64,000 bases of DNA from Kitasatospora sp. DSM 101779 (GTDB lineage Bacteria; Actinomycetota; Actinomycetes; Streptomycetales; Streptomycetaceae): positions 4,585,040 through 4,649,039 of the forward strand of contig NZ_JAHTIK010000001.1 of assembly GCF_025655475.1 (NCBI RefSeq). Reading direction: 5' to 3'. Position 1 is the stretch's first letter. Each line of letters begins with the position of its first letter. A program made the translations under genes and the position numbers. The notes beneath the pieces were generated by a model. That model searched no databases. It saw nothing but the letters and a program-made list of their open reading frames with translations, and was not told the DNA's origin. Positions 44,797 to 54,404 of the stretch are shown in pieces.

Positions 44797-45789
44797 ATGG
44801 CCGGCAACAGCCAGCGCAGGAACCGCCGCAACCCCGGGTCGAAGAAGGGCGCGAGTGTCGGTACCGGCGGCCACAGCCGGAAGGCACTGCAGGGCAAGGG
44901 CCCGACCCCGCCCGGCGAGGCGCGCAAGGGACACCCCAAGCAGCGTGCCGCCAACGCCGCGCTCAAGCGCGAGCGGGACGCCAAGTCCCGGGCCGGCATG
45001 CGCAGGGCCGGAGGGGCCGGCCGGGGCGGGCGCGGCGGCGCCGGTGCCGCCGAGCTGGTGGTGGGCCGCAACTCGGTGGTCGAGGCCCTGCAGGGCGGCG
45101 TGCCGGCCAGCGCGCTGTACGTGATGCAGTTCATCGACACCGACGACCGGGTCCGCGACGCGTTCCAGGCAGCCAACGAGCGCGGCATCCCGCTCATGGA
45201 GGCCCCGCGCGCCCAGCTCGACCAGATGACCGGCGGCCTCAACCACCAGGGCCTGGTGCTGCAGGTCCCGCCGTACGAGTACGCGCACCCGGACGACCTG
45301 GTCGCCGAGGCCGCCGACGTCGGCGAGGACGCGCTGATCATGGCGCTCGACGGGGTCACCGACTCGCGCAACCTCGGCGCCGTCGTCCGCTCCGCCGCCG
45401 CCTTCGGCGCGCACGGCGTGGTCATCCCCGAGCGCCGCGCCGCCGGCATGACCGCCGGCGCCTGGAAGACCTCCTCCGGTGCCGCCGCCCGGCTGCCCGT
45501 CGCCCGCGCGACCAACCTGACCCGCGCCCTGGAGGCCTACCAGAAGGCCGGCCTGATGGTGGTCGGCCTGGCCGCCGACGGCGAGGCCGAGATCGGCGAG
45601 CTGGACGCGCTCACCGGCCCGGTGGTCATCGTGGCCGGCTCCGAGGGCAAGGGCCTCTCGCGGCTGGTCTCCGAGACCTGCGACATCCGGGTCCGCATCC
45701 CGATGCCCGGCGAGACGGAGTCGCTGAACGCCGGTGTCGCCGCCGGCATCGTGCTGTACGAGGCTGCCCGGCTGCGCGCCCGCCGCTGA
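44797..45789 (+). CDS. rlmB: 23S rRNA guanosine-2'-O-methyltransferase, TrmH/RlmB family
   Basis: A 330-residue SPOUT methyltransferase. An 80-residue basic leader (SQRRNRRNPGSKKGASVG) precedes the substrate-binding domain (ELVVGRNSVVEALQGGVPAS). The trefoil-knot domain follows, with motif 1 LDGVTDSRNLGAVVRSAAAF, motif 2 VVIVAGSEGKGLSRLVSETC and motif 3 RIPMPGETESLNAGVAAGIV. E. coli RlmB methylates G2251; whether the actinobacterial protein acts at the same site is inferred. GACAGGAAG precedes the ATG. A clear terminator follows. Confidence 0.93.
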   Translation: MAGNSQRRNRRNPGSKKGASVGTGGHSRKALQGKGPTPPGEARKGHPKQRAANAALKRERDAKSRAGMRRAGGAGRGGRGGAGAAELVVGRNSVVEALQGGVPASALYVMQFIDTDDRVRDAFQAANERGIPLMEAPRAQLDQMTGGLNHQGLVLQVPPYEYAHPDDLVAEAADVGEDALIMALDGVTDSRNLGAVVRSAAAFGAHGVVIPERRAAGMTAGAWKTSSGAAARLPVARATNLTRALEAYQKAGLMVVGLAADGEAEIGELDALTGPVVIVAGSEGKGLSRLVSETCDIRVRIPMPGETESLNAGVAAGIVLYEAARLRARR

Positions 45790-45841
45790 CCGGCAGCACG
45801 GCCCAGGTCCGCTCGTCCGGAACGGACAGCTTCGTGGGAGG

Positions 45842-45873
45842 AACCGATCGGGTCCGGCCGGGCCCGATCGGTT
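45842..45873 (+). terminator. rlmB intrinsic terminator
   Basis: An 11-bp perfect stem, AACCGATCGGG with CCCGATCGGTT, and a ten-base loop are followed by TT. This is one of the few hairpins here with a short T-run. Confidence 0.85.
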
Positions 45874-45952
45874 TTCTCATGATCACTTCAAATCCACGCC
45901 GGGAATCCACCCGGGAGAGTGTCCTCCGGGCCCGTCACCCGGTTAGAGGGGT

Positions 45953-47584
45953 GTGGACACCAGAACACCTCGGCGCCCGGGACAGGGCGGCACGGCGGGG
46001 ATAGACCCCGGTCCGGGCCTCAGCACGGTCAGGGTGCCGTCCGATCCCGCGAAGCTCAGCAGCACCCAGGCCAGCTTCCGCATCCGGCTCGCCGCCCCGG
46101 TGGCCCCCATGATCGACGCGCCGGTCGGCGCGGCCTTCGGGGACCCGTACGGCGTCCAGGCGGGCGCGTCCGGCTTCGGTGCCCGTCCCCTGGTCACGCC
46201 GCAGGTCGTGGTGCCGAGCGCGCAGATCCCCGCCCTCGCGGGGGCCGGCGCCGCGCCCCGGCGCAAGGGCAGGGTCACCACCGTCACCTGGACCGGCCAG
46301 GCGGCACCCGGCGACATGGCGGCCACCCGGCTGCTGGAGGCCGTCCGGCTCACCACCGTCCCCGCCCCGGCGGGCGCCCCCGGCTCGGGCCCGATCGGCC
46401 CCGGCTCCGCGAGCGCGGGCGGGTACGGCACCGCGGCCCCCGGCGACGAGATCCAGCCGCTGCACGCCGTGCCGCGCCAGGCCGGCCCGCCCCCGCTGCC
46501 GTACGAGCCGGTCACCCGGGGCTGGACACCCAGCGGCGAGCTGCCAGAGGTCTCCGCCACCGCGGGCCCGGCCGACGCCCGGCACGCCCGGTACCCGGGC
46601 CGCCGGGTCGACCTCGGCCTGGTGCTGCTGCCGCTGCGCGTCGTGCTCGGCTCACTCTCCGTCTACGCCGGCTTCAGCAAGCTCTGCGACCCGGTGTACT
46701 TCGACGGCGGTGAGCGCGGCTCGATGATGCGCTGGCTCTCCTCGCTGCACCCCTGGAAGGTCGCCGAGCCGCTGCTCGCGTTCGCCATGAACCACCCGGT
46801 CGGTGCCGGACTGGGCGTGGCGTTCACCGAGATCGTGGTGGGCGTCCTCACCGTCCTGGGCCTCTGGCAGCGGGTGGCGGCCGGCGCGGCGATGGCGCTC
46901 TCCGCGGCGCTGCTCTTCACCGTCAGCTGGCGGTCGGTGCCGGTGTACGACGCCCCCGACCTGATCTTCCTGGCGGCGTGGAGCCCCCTGCTGATCGCCG
47001 GGGCGCCGTTCGGCTCGCTGGACGGACGGATCGCCCTCGACGCCTGGCGGCAGTACGGCCCCGAGGCGCCGCAGGCGGTCCGCCGGCGGGTGCTGCGGCG
47101 CAGCTCCGTCGTGGCCGCGGTGGTCGTCGGGCTGACCCTGCTGGTCGGTTCGATGCTCGGTGCGGCCGTCCGCACCGGCGGCGGCACCGGCCCGGCGCCG
47201 GTCAAGCCGCCGACCGACTTCGGCTCCCCGCTCTGGCCGGGCAACGGTACGGGCAGCTCGCAGTCCCCGACGCCGAGCCCCTCCCCGTCGCCCAGCCGGT
47301 CGACCTCCCCGTCCCCGTCCGGCAAGTCCTCACCGTCCTCCTCCTCGACCAAGGGCGGCAAGGCCAGGTCGACCAAGTCGGGAAGCACCGCCGGCAGCAG
47401 CGGCGGGCCGGGGCGGTCCACCAGCACCCGCGGCACCTCCTCGGGCGGCACGGGCTCCGGCGGGTCCACCCCGCGGCCGGGCAGCAGCGCCGGCCTGATC
47501 GGCGGTGTGCTCGGCAGCGCGCCGCTGGGCGGCCTCACCTCGCTCGGCATGGACCGGCCCACCGGGCCGCCGGCCACGGCCTGA
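45953..47584 (+). CDS. DoxX-family membrane protein with disordered ends
   Basis: A 543-residue protein. The first 220 residues are polar and Pro/Ala/Gly rich. The DoxX-like four-helix core follows: VDLGLVLLPLRVVLGSLSVY, AGFSKLCDPVYFDGG, LLAFAMNHPVGAGLGVAFTE, VAAGAAMALSAALLFTVSWR. A further helix VVAAVVVGLTLLVGSMLGAA precedes a Ser/Pro/Gly/Thr tail of over 120 residues. DoxX proteins often act with thiol or redox partners; no function can be set here. The start is GTG at 45953, four bases after TTAGAG, so it is probably leaderless. Confidence 0.78.
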   Translation: MDTRTPRRPGQGGTAGIDPGPGLSTVRVPSDPAKLSSTQASFRIRLAAPVAPMIDAPVGAAFGDPYGVQAGASGFGARPLVTPQVVVPSAQIPALAGAGAAPRRKGRVTTVTWTGQAAPGDMAATRLLEAVRLTTVPAPAGAPGSGPIGPGSASAGGYGTAAPGDEIQPLHAVPRQAGPPPLPYEPVTRGWTPSGELPEVSATAGPADARHARYPGRRVDLGLVLLPLRVVLGSLSVYAGFSKLCDPVYFDGGERGSMMRWLSSLHPWKVAEPLLAFAMNHPVGAGLGVAFTEIVVGVLTVLGLWQRVAAGAAMALSAALLFTVSWRSVPVYDAPDLIFLAAWSPLLIAGAPFGSLDGRIALDAWRQYGPEAPQAVRRRVLRRSSVVAAVVVGLTLLVGSMLGAAVRTGGGTGPAPVKPPTDFGSPLWPGNGTGSSQSPTPSPSPSPSRSTSPSPSGKSSPSSSSTKGGKARSTKSGSTAGSSGGPGRSTSTRGTSSGGTGSGGSTPRPGSSAGLIGGVLGSAPLGGLTSLGMDRPTGPPATA

Positions 47585-47604
47585 GGCGCGGTCGGCGCGC
47601 AGCG

Positions 47605-47652
47605 GAACGGCGGAGGGCCTCCCACCCCTGGGTGGGAGGCCCTCCGCCGTTC
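47605..47652. terminator. Bidirectional terminator, 22-bp perfect stem
   Basis: GAACGGCGGAGGGCCTCCCA and onward pairs perfectly with its inverted copy around a four-base loop. It lies 20 bp after the DoxX-gene stop and 94 bp beyond the convergent nucleotidyltransferase stop. Confidence 0.88.
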
Positions 47653-47745
47653 AGCTGCGTCAGGGGCCCGCCATGGGCCGGGTCGTCGTCGGCGTGGCGG
47701 TCGGTAGGACGGTCCTCGGCGATGCGGCCGGCTGCGGCGGAATGG

Positions 47746-48546
47746 TCAGTCGTCGGCGGGGCGGCCGGCCGCGGCGAGCTCCTTGGCGGCCTCCGTGAGG
47801 TCCTTGACGGTGTCGATCGCCCGCCAGTAGCAGCCCTGCGGCAGTTGATAGCCCGCCAGCTGCTTGGCCCGCGCCAGCTGAGGGAAGGTCGTCCGCTCGT
47901 GGTCGCCCACGTCGGGCAGCAGCGCCCGGAACGACGGCCCGAAGACGTACAGGCCGGCGTTGATGAGGAAGGGCGAGGGCGGCGCCTCGACGAAGTCCAG
48001 CACATTGCCGAACCGGTCGGTCTCCACGGCGCCCCACGGGATCCGCGGCCGCGCCAGCGCCAGGGTGGCCACCGCCGCCCGCTCGTGGTGGAAGGCGGCC
48101 ATCTCGCGCAGGCTGAACTGCGTCCAGATGTCGCCGTTGGTGGCGAACCAGGGCTCGTCCGGCCGCGGCAGCGCCGCCGAGGCGTACTTGAGGCCGCCGC
48201 CGCGGCCCAGCGGCTCGTGCTCGACGACCGTGCTGACCCGCAGCGGCAGGTCGGTGCTGTCCAGCCACCCCTGCAGCACCTCGGCGAGGTGGCCGCAGGA
48301 GATCACCACGTCGGTGACGCCCTCGGAGGCGAGCCAGGACAGCTGGTGGCCGACGATCGGGATGCCCGTGCCGGGGATCTCCACCAGCGGCTTCGGACGG
48401 TCGTCGGTGTAGGGGCGGAGCCGGGAGCCCTGCCCACCGGCCAGGATCACCGCCTGGGTGACGGCGGGTGCAGCGGCCAGGGTGACGGGGTCGGCGGCGG
48501 CCGCGAGCTCCGCGGCCCTGTCGGCGGGCGTCTGGTCAGCGGTCAT
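47746..48546 (-). CDS. NDP-sugar pyrophosphorylase (nucleotidyltransferase)
   Basis: A 266-residue sugar-nucleotide-forming enzyme. The nucleotide loop is TQAVILAGGQGSRLRPYTDD, followed by RPKPLVEIPGTGIPIVGHQL, WFATNGDIWTQFSLREM (the Asp in NGD binds metal) and PFLINAGLYVFGPSF. It lacks the left-handed beta-helix domain of GlmU and long ManC forms. It resembles short mannose-1-phosphate guanylyl- or glucose-1-phosphate thymidylyltransferases; the sugar is not certain. It is alone in its transcription unit. Confidence 0.85.
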   Translation of the reverse strand: MTADQTPADRAAELAAAADPVTLAAAPAVTQAVILAGGQGSRLRPYTDDRPKPLVEIPGTGIPIVGHQLSWLASEGVTDVVISCGHLAEVLQGWLDSTDLPLRVSTVVEHEPLGRGGGLKYASAALPRPDEPWFATNGDIWTQFSLREMAAFHHERAAVATLALARPRIPWGAVETDRFGNVLDFVEAPPSPFLINAGLYVFGPSFRALLPDVGDHERTTFPQLARAKQLAGYQLPQGCYWRAIDTVKDLTEAAKELAAAGRPADD

Positions 48547-48789
48547 AGCCAGAACAATAGGGTCCGGACGGATCGGACCTCACGGGTTCGGCGCCACTGG
48601 AGCCCTCCGTGCCGCGCCGGCGCCCTGCTGCTGTGCGCGATGCCCGAGTGCACCCGGCAGCCGACAGCGCCGCAGCCGTCGGTGCAGGACGATGCAGCGC
48701 TGTCGGTGGTCGGAACTGATCGGGCGGTGCCTGGTGGGCAGCGCCTTTGGAGCGGGGCCGTCGATCGGGCGGCGTCGGCCGAGCGGCCG

Positions 48790-49218
48790 TCAGGCGGTGA
48801 CGCCGGCGGCGAAGGAGCCGTCGCAGACCGGCCGGGCGAAGGAGCGGGCCCGCTGCACGTCGCCCTGGTACTTGCGGACCGCGGCGCGGCCGAGCTCCGA
48901 GGCGAGCTCGGTGCAGTACGGGGTCAGCGAGGGCTTCTCGCGCATGGTGCGCTCCAGCAGGTCCAGCGCGGTGCCCGGGTTGTGCGCGTCGAGCTCGTTG
49001 AGCAGGTCCGTGCGGAGGGCGTCCCGCGGGCTCTCGGCGGCGCCGGCGGAGGTGCGGCCGATGCTGCCGTCGCTGCTGGACGCCGCGACCACCTGCTGGT
49101 CGAGGCCCGTCGGAGGAGCCCACGGAACCCGGGTCACGGCGAGAGTGCCGGTGGTCACCAGGATCACCGGCAGGGTGAGGGCCACGGTCTGGCCGATACG
49201 GCGTAGGAGCTGCTTCAC
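48790..49218 (-). CDS. Membrane-anchored hypothetical protein
   Basis: A 142-residue protein that starts VKQLLRRIGQTVALTLPVIL VTTGTLAVTRV, a signal anchor or uncleaved signal peptide. The exported part is mostly helical (DALRTDLLNELDAHNPGTAL, DLLERTMREKPSLTPYCTEL) and has two cysteines that could pair. The GTG at 49218 lies eight bases after TACGCT, so translation is probably leaderless. I do not recognise the family; it sits between the nucleotidyltransferase and msiK on the same strand. Confidence 0.68.
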   Translation of the reverse strand: MKQLLRRIGQTVALTLPVILVTTGTLAVTRVPWAPPTGLDQQVVAASSSDGSIGRTSAGAAESPRDALRTDLLNELDAHNPGTALDLLERTMREKPSLTPYCTELASELGRAAVRKYQGDVQRARSFARPVCDGSFAAGVTA

Positions 49219-49375
49219 GACACAGGAGCGTAGCGGGGTGTGGTGGAAAGGTCGCGTTCCGTTACACCAATGAGTGACCGCTGTCCTGTTTTGTTCCGTC
49301 ACGTGGTTGACGGCAGGGCGGCCGGACGGGTGGTCGGGGCGTCCAGCGGCCCGGTGGCGGCCGCCGCACGCGCCG

Positions 49376-49407
49376 GGGCCCCGGCGGAACGATGTCCGCC
49401 GGGGCCC
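49376..49407 (-). terminator. msiK terminator hairpin
   Basis: A 13-bp perfect stem, GGGCCCCGGCGGA with TCCGCCGGGGCCC, and an ACGATG loop lie 45 bp beyond the msiK stop on its own strand. Confidence 0.8.
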
Positions 49408-49451
49408 GGTCACGGTGCGGTGGGCGCGGCCCGGTCTCCCGGGCCCTCGGC

Positions 49452-50543
<1,092 letters not shown>

Positions 50544-50849
50544 GGCTGTGCTCTCCTTCACCGGCAGGAACGTGCCGGACGATCCGAGTAAAGGCTGGAT
50601 TGTCGTGACCGGAGCCCGCGTTCAGGAGTCGAACGGGGGCGGTCTCCCCGCGACCGTACCCGCACGTTCATCCGGTTGTCAGCCCCCGCCGGCGGCCGAA
50701 TTCGGCATCAGTCCGATCACAAGCCGGACACATCGCCCGAATCACCCACCCGACGCCCCGTCCCACCGGCCAAAACCGACGGCGCCGCCCCGCACCGGCC
50801 CGCTACACTGCCCGTGGTACCGCCGTGGTCCGCCGCGGACGGTCACCGT
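50544..50849. other. msiK / tRNA-Thr divergent promoter region
   Basis: A TACACT hexamer at 50804-50809 lies 41 bases before the tRNA and is its likely -10. The msiK side has an AT-richer patch near 50590 but no clear consensus promoter. No gene is seen. Confidence 0.45.
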
Positions 50850-50923
50850 GCCTCCTTAGCTCAGCTGGCCAGAGCACCGCTCTTGTAAAGCGGGGGTCGT
50901 CGGTTCGAACCCGACAGGGGGCT
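50850..50923 (+). tRNA. tRNA-Thr (anticodon UGU)
   Basis: A complete 74-nt cloverleaf. The acceptor GCCTCCT/AGGGGGC has one G-U pair, the D stem is GCTC/GAGC, and the anticodon stem CCGCT/AGCGG has loop CTTGTAA. The T arm GTCGG-TTCGAAC-CCGAC is standard and the discriminator is U. The CCA end is not encoded. A 9-bp GAAGGGCCG/CGGCCCTTC hairpin at 50941-50984 probably terminates it. Confidence 0.97.
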
Positions 50924-51327
50924 CCGTTGCGAAGGGACGAGAAGGGCCGGCTCGCGAGGGCATTTCCTCGGGGGTCGGCCCTTCCGTCTTGGGAGTTCGC
51001 ATGCTGCGCGGTGACCTCCCCTGCGCTGCCGGCCGTGTTCCGATTCCGTGCGCTGATCGAGTCTGGCGGCCGCCGTCCTGTTCGAGCGGCCCGAGCGTGC
51101 CCGTCCGGCGGTGGCCGGTGCGTTCCGACGCGAGCCGGGCGGGCCGACGATTCTTGAAGCGAAGGTTCGCCCCGGCCAGATGCTTCGCGGGCACCTCAGA
51201 GGGTTTGTTCGATCATCGGACGAGTGGGAGTGGCGGGCTGGGCGCGCCGGGGGGCCTCCGGCGGTCGTACGGTGGACGGGGGGCCGGAGACGCCTGGCGG
51301 CAGGCGTGAGACCCGCGGGAGGCCGCG
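50924..51327. other. 404-bp spacer after tRNA-Thr
   Basis: The first 60 bases hold the tRNA terminator hairpin (50941-50949 with 50976-50984). The rest has no convincing gene. GGGAGG before 51328 is the ribosome binding site of the next gene. Confidence 0.5.
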
Positions 51328-51561
51328 ATGCCCGGTTCTGTCACGATCGGCCACACCGATGCGCTGGTGATGCTGAGCCACGACGACGCCAAGCGGCTGT
51401 CGACGATGCTCGGGCAGATGGCGCACATGCTGGATGCGTCCGGCGCGAGCCGGCTCGACGATGCCCAGGTCGGCGAGCTCTGCCAGGGCAGGGCGACGTC
51501 GCGCGAGGAGCTGACCGGCTGGTGCCGGAACCTCTCGCAGTACCTGGCCGAGCACCTGTGA
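51328..51561 (+). CDS. Small hypothetical protein
   Basis: A 77-residue soluble protein: MPGSVTIGHTDALVMLSHDD, AKRLSTMLGQMAHMLDASGA, SRLDDAQVGELCQGRATSRE, ELTGWCRNLSQYLAEHL. It is helical and acidic, with two cysteines and no membrane segment. GGGAGG five bases before the ATG and consistent third-position G/C support it. I do not recognise a family. It is convergent with a TetR gene. Confidence 0.65.
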   Translation: MPGSVTIGHTDALVMLSHDDAKRLSTMLGQMAHMLDASGASRLDDAQVGELCQGRATSREELTGWCRNLSQYLAEHL

Positions 51562-51624
51562 GCCGACGACCCGTGCTGGACTGACGCGGGCCGGCGCCGT
51601 TCCGCGCGCCGTTCGGCGGGCTGA

Positions 51625-52209
51625 TCAGTCTGCGTTCCCGCGTGCCGCGAGTGCGTCCAGCAGGGTGTCGATCTCGGTGCCGACGGCGGCCAGGGCGGCG
51701 GTCGGATCGGTCGCCCTGGCCAGCAGCATGCCCGCTTCGCAGAGCGCGCCGAGCAGCAGGTGCGTGCGGATCTCCGGGTCGCTGCCGGGCGATGCCTTGG
51801 CCAGGCCGCGGCGCAGCAGGGCGGTGGAGTGCTCGGCCTCGACCGCGCGGACCTCGTCCCAGCCGAGGACTGCGGGCCCGTCGAGCAGCAGGATCTGCCG
51901 GGCGGCCGGGTCGAGGCAGCCGTCGAGGAAGGCGTGGCAGCCGGCCCGGACGGCGGCCCAGGGTTCGAGTCCGGCGGCGGCCTCGGCGAGGCGCCGGGCG
52001 CGCTCCTCCTCGGCGCGGGCGAAGACGGCGCGCAACAGCGCGGGCTTGCCGTCGAAGTGGTGGTAGACGGCCCCCTTGGTGAGGCCCGCGGTGCGGGCGA
52101 TGCCGTCGATCGAGGTGGCGGCGTAGCCGGAGGTGCCGAAGTGCCCGGTGGCGGCGTCGACGATCTGCCGGGTGGTCGCCTCGGACCGGTCCGCCTGGGT
52201 GCGTCGCAT
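51625..52209 (-). CDS. TetR-family transcriptional regulator
   Basis: A regulator of 194 residues. The HTH is TRQIVDAATGHFGTSGYAAT, SIDGIARTAGLTKGAVYHHF, DGKPALLRAVFARAEEERAR. The ligand domain carries RQILLLDGPAVLGWDEVRAV and HLLLGALCEAGMLLARATD, a pattern seen in many TetR_C-type efflux or catabolic regulators. It is divergent from the SnoaL-like gene, with two GGTACGTA copies between them. Confidence 0.9.
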   Translation of the reverse strand: MRRTQADRSEATTRQIVDAATGHFGTSGYAATSIDGIARTAGLTKGAVYHHFDGKPALLRAVFARAEEERARRLAEAAAGLEPWAAVRAGCHAFLDGCLDPAARQILLLDGPAVLGWDEVRAVEAEHSTALLRRGLAKASPGSDPEIRTHLLLGALCEAGMLLARATDPTAALAAVGTEIDTLLDALAARGNAD

Positions 52210-52233
52210 GATGTGCCGTCTCCCGCCTCGGTG

Positions 52234-52280
52234 TTGACACGCATACTAGCGGTACGTAAGTTGCCTACCCAAGGTACGTA
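52234..52280 (+). promoter_or_regulatory. Promoter and probable TetR operator of SnoaL-like gene
   Basis: TTGACA (52234-52239) and TAAGTT (52257-52262) are 17 bases apart, a strong vegetative promoter. GGTACGTA occurs at 52251-52258 and 52273-52280, 22 bp apart and overlapping the promoter. This is well placed for repression by the divergent TetR protein. Confidence 0.6.
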
Positions 52281-52310
52281 CTTCGAGCATGCAACCGAGT
52301 GGGGTGGACC

Positions 52311-52688
52311 GTGGCCCAAGGGCACCGGGACTTCGTGGAACGCTGGGCGGCCTTCTGGGCCGCGCCGGATCCGGCCCGGCTGGACGGGCTGAGCGCGCCG
52401 GACATCGTGCTGGAGTGGCCCGGGCGCGCGGAGCCGATCCGCGGGCTCGACGCGTGGCGGGAGCAGGTCGTCGGAGCGCTGGCGCGCTTCCCCGACCTCG
52501 TGCTGCAGGTCGTCGCGGACGCCGCCGGCGGCGACACCTCGTTCATCGCCTGGCGGGCCGCGGCCTCCGTGGGCGGCCGCGCGGTGCACTGGGAGGGCGT
52601 GGACCGGATGGAGCTGCGGGACGGTCTGGTCGCACGGTCCGTGGTCGTCTTCGACACGGCGGCCCTCCGGGCGCCGGCCGCGGGGTAG
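52311..52688 (+). CDS. SnoaL-like / NTF2-fold protein
   Basis: A cone-shaped NTF2-fold protein of 125 residues: HRDFVERWAAFWAAPDPARL, APDIVLEWPGRAEPIRGLDA, then DTSFIAWRAAASVGGRAVHW and DRMELRDGLVARSVVVFDT. Such proteins bind hydrophobic small molecules or act as cyclases, hydratases or isomerases. The GTG at 52311 gives the usual N-terminus; a GTG at 52299 would add four residues. The divergent TetR gene probably controls it. The ogt gene begins 10 bp after its stop and may be co-transcribed. Confidence 0.78.
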   Translation: MAQGHRDFVERWAAFWAAPDPARLDGLSAPDIVLEWPGRAEPIRGLDAWREQVVGALARFPDLVLQVVADAAGGDTSFIAWRAAASVGGRAVHWEGVDRMELRDGLVARSVVVFDTAALRAPAAG

Positions 52689-52698
52689 GTTCGCCGGT

Positions 52699-53253
52699 AT
52701 GGAGCCGTTGTCCTGGATCACCGTGCCGACCCCGCTGCCGACCGGTCCGATGCGGCTGGCGGTCACTCCGGCGGGCGTCGCGGCCGTCTCGTACGCGGGC
52801 GAGCCGGTGGCCGGGGCGACGGCCGGGGCGCCGGAGTGCACCGAGCGCCGGGTGGTCGAGGCGGTGACCGGGCAGCTGGCCGAGTACTTCGGCGGCAGCC
52901 GGCGGGTGCTGGAGCTGCCGGTCGACTGGCGCCTCGTCACCGGGCCGCACCGCGTGGTGCTGGAGCGGCTGGTGGCGGACGTCGGCTACGGGCGGACCAT
53001 CACCTACGGCGAACTCGCCGCCCGCAGCGGGGTCTTCGAGGACGTCGCCGAACCCGGCCTGGCCGCCCGCACGGTCGGGCAGATGATGGGCGCCAACCCG
53101 CTCGCCCTGCTGGTGCCGTGCCACCGGGTGGTGGCCGCGGACGGCCTCGGCGGGTTCGGCGGCGGGCCGCAGGGGCTGGAGACCAAGCGCTGGCTGCTCA
53201 CCCTGGAGGGCGTACTGCCGCCCACGCTGGACTGGAACGGGCCCGTCGGCTGA
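52699..53253 (+). CDS. ogt: Methylated-DNA-protein cysteine methyltransferase
   Basis: Repairs O6-alkylguanine by moving the alkyl group to its own cysteine. The 184-residue protein has the acceptor motif LLVPCHRVV with Cys141. The DNA-binding HTH is TYGELAARSGVFEDVAEPGL, and the Asn hinge and GANP loop are in VGQMMGANPLALL. GYGRTITYGEL and GGFGGGPQGLETKRWLLTLE are also conserved. The N-terminal domain is a short ribonuclease-like fold, as in Ogt rather than Ada. Confidence 0.93.
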   Translation: MEPLSWITVPTPLPTGPMRLAVTPAGVAAVSYAGEPVAGATAGAPECTERRVVEAVTGQLAEYFGGSRRVLELPVDWRLVTGPHRVVLERLVADVGYGRTITYGELAARSGVFEDVAEPGLAARTVGQMMGANPLALLVPCHRVVAADGLGGFGGGPQGLETKRWLLTLEGVLPPTLDWNGPVG

Positions 53254-53339
53254 CCGGCCCGTCCGTCGTACCAGCTCCGGCGGGGAGAGGCAGGTCCGCC
53301 CCGAGGGGGGCCGGGCACGCCCGCTCCGGCGGGGTGGGA

Positions 53340-54404
53340 TCAGACGGCGGCGGCCGCCCCGAGCTGCCACTCGTGGGTGCGCTGCCGCGGCAGCACCGGC
53401 TGGATGCCGGAGACCAGGGTGTACTCGGTGTCGAGCAGGTCGGCGGCGAAGGCGGTCGCCGGGGTCTCGCCGAGGGCCAGCTGCACGGCCGTCCAGGGCA
53501 GGTTGAGCCCGCACAGCCGGAGCTGGTGCAGCCCGCCGGAGGGGCGGGTGTTGACGTCGAGCACGACCGGGCGGCCGTGGTGGTGCCGGTACTGGACGTT
53601 GGAGAGGTAGGAGACCCCGAAGCTCTCGACGAGCCGGCGGGTGGGCTCCAGGTAACGCGGGTCCGTGGTGAAGGTCCGGCGGCGCCGGGTCTTGCTCCGG
53701 CCGACCGCGGCGAGCAGCCGGCCGTCGGGGGAGGTGAGGCAGTCGACCGAGACCTCCGGGCCTTCCAGCAGCGGCATCACCAGCAGGTCGGCCGGCTCTG
53801 GGCTCTGCTCCAGGGCGTTCAGCACCAGGTCGAGCTGGACGCTGGCGTCGGGGAAGCCGGCGAGCCGGCGCAGGCTGAACGGCTCCCTGGTGAGCACCCG
53901 GAAACCCTCGCCGCCGGCGCCGGAGGCCGGCTTGAGGCAGGCCGTCGAACCGTCCTCCTCGATCTCCTCGACCGCGGCGAGCAGCTCGTCGGCGGTGCGG
54001 ACGTGCCGCCACAGCGGCACCGGCAGGCCGGCCGCTGCCATCGCCGCGTAGCCGTCGGCCTTGCTCTCGAAGACGGCGATCGCCGCGGCCGACGGGCACA
54101 CCAGCGCGGTGCCGATCGCCTCGAAGTCGCGCCGCCGCAGGGATATCGCGAGTTGACCAAGTCGGGGGAGGAAGACGTCTATGCTGTGCCGGGCGCAGAA
54201 TTCCAGCGCGAATTCCACATACGCCTCGGGGGAGAGGCCGTCGGGTTCGAGCGATCCGAAGTCCGCGGCGGCGAGCACCGGGGAGTCCGGGTCGACGTGC
54301 GTGGCATGGATCTCGACCGGGCGCGGAGCGGCGCGCAGCAGGTCGATGAAGAAGACGTTCTCGGCGTAGGTACGGTTCAGCCAGACGCGAACGGGGGCGC
54401 TCAC
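53340..54404 (-). CDS. ATP-grasp domain protein
   Basis: A 354-residue ATP-grasp enzyme. The N-terminal pre-ATP-grasp domain is RVWLNRTYAENVFFIDLLRA. ATP binding is seen in VFESKADGYAAMAAAGLPVP, GSTACLKPASGAGGEGFRVL and EGPEVSVDCLTSPDGRLLAA. The metal site is in GRPVVLDVNTRPSGGLHQLR. It resembles carbamoyl-phosphate-synthase-large-subunit-like ligases that couple a carboxylate to an amine. The GTG at 54404 is five bases after AGGGAGA. It is divergent from the encapsulin gene by 488 bp; no functional link is shown. Confidence 0.8.
   Translation of the reverse strand: MSAPVRVWLNRTYAENVFFIDLLRAAPRPVEIHATHVDPDSPVLAAADFGSLEPDGLSPEAYVEFALEFCARHSIDVFLPRLGQLAISLRRRDFEAIGTALVCPSAAAIAVFESKADGYAAMAAAGLPVPLWRHVRTADELLAAVEEIEEDGSTACLKPASGAGGEGFRVLTREPFSLRRLAGFPDASVQLDLVLNALEQSPEPADLLVMPLLEGPEVSVDCLTSPDGRLLAAVGRSKTRRRRTFTTDPRYLEPTRRLVESFGVSYLSNVQYRHHHGRPVVLDVNTRPSGGLHQLRLCGLNLPWTAVQLALGETPATAFAADLLDTEYTLVSGIQPVLPRQRTHEWQLGAAAAV

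Noticed and set aside
53340..54404. ATP-grasp gene as a third encapsulin-locus component
   Set aside because: It is divergent, 488 bp away, and no known family 2B cargo is an ATP-grasp enzyme; linkage is unproven.
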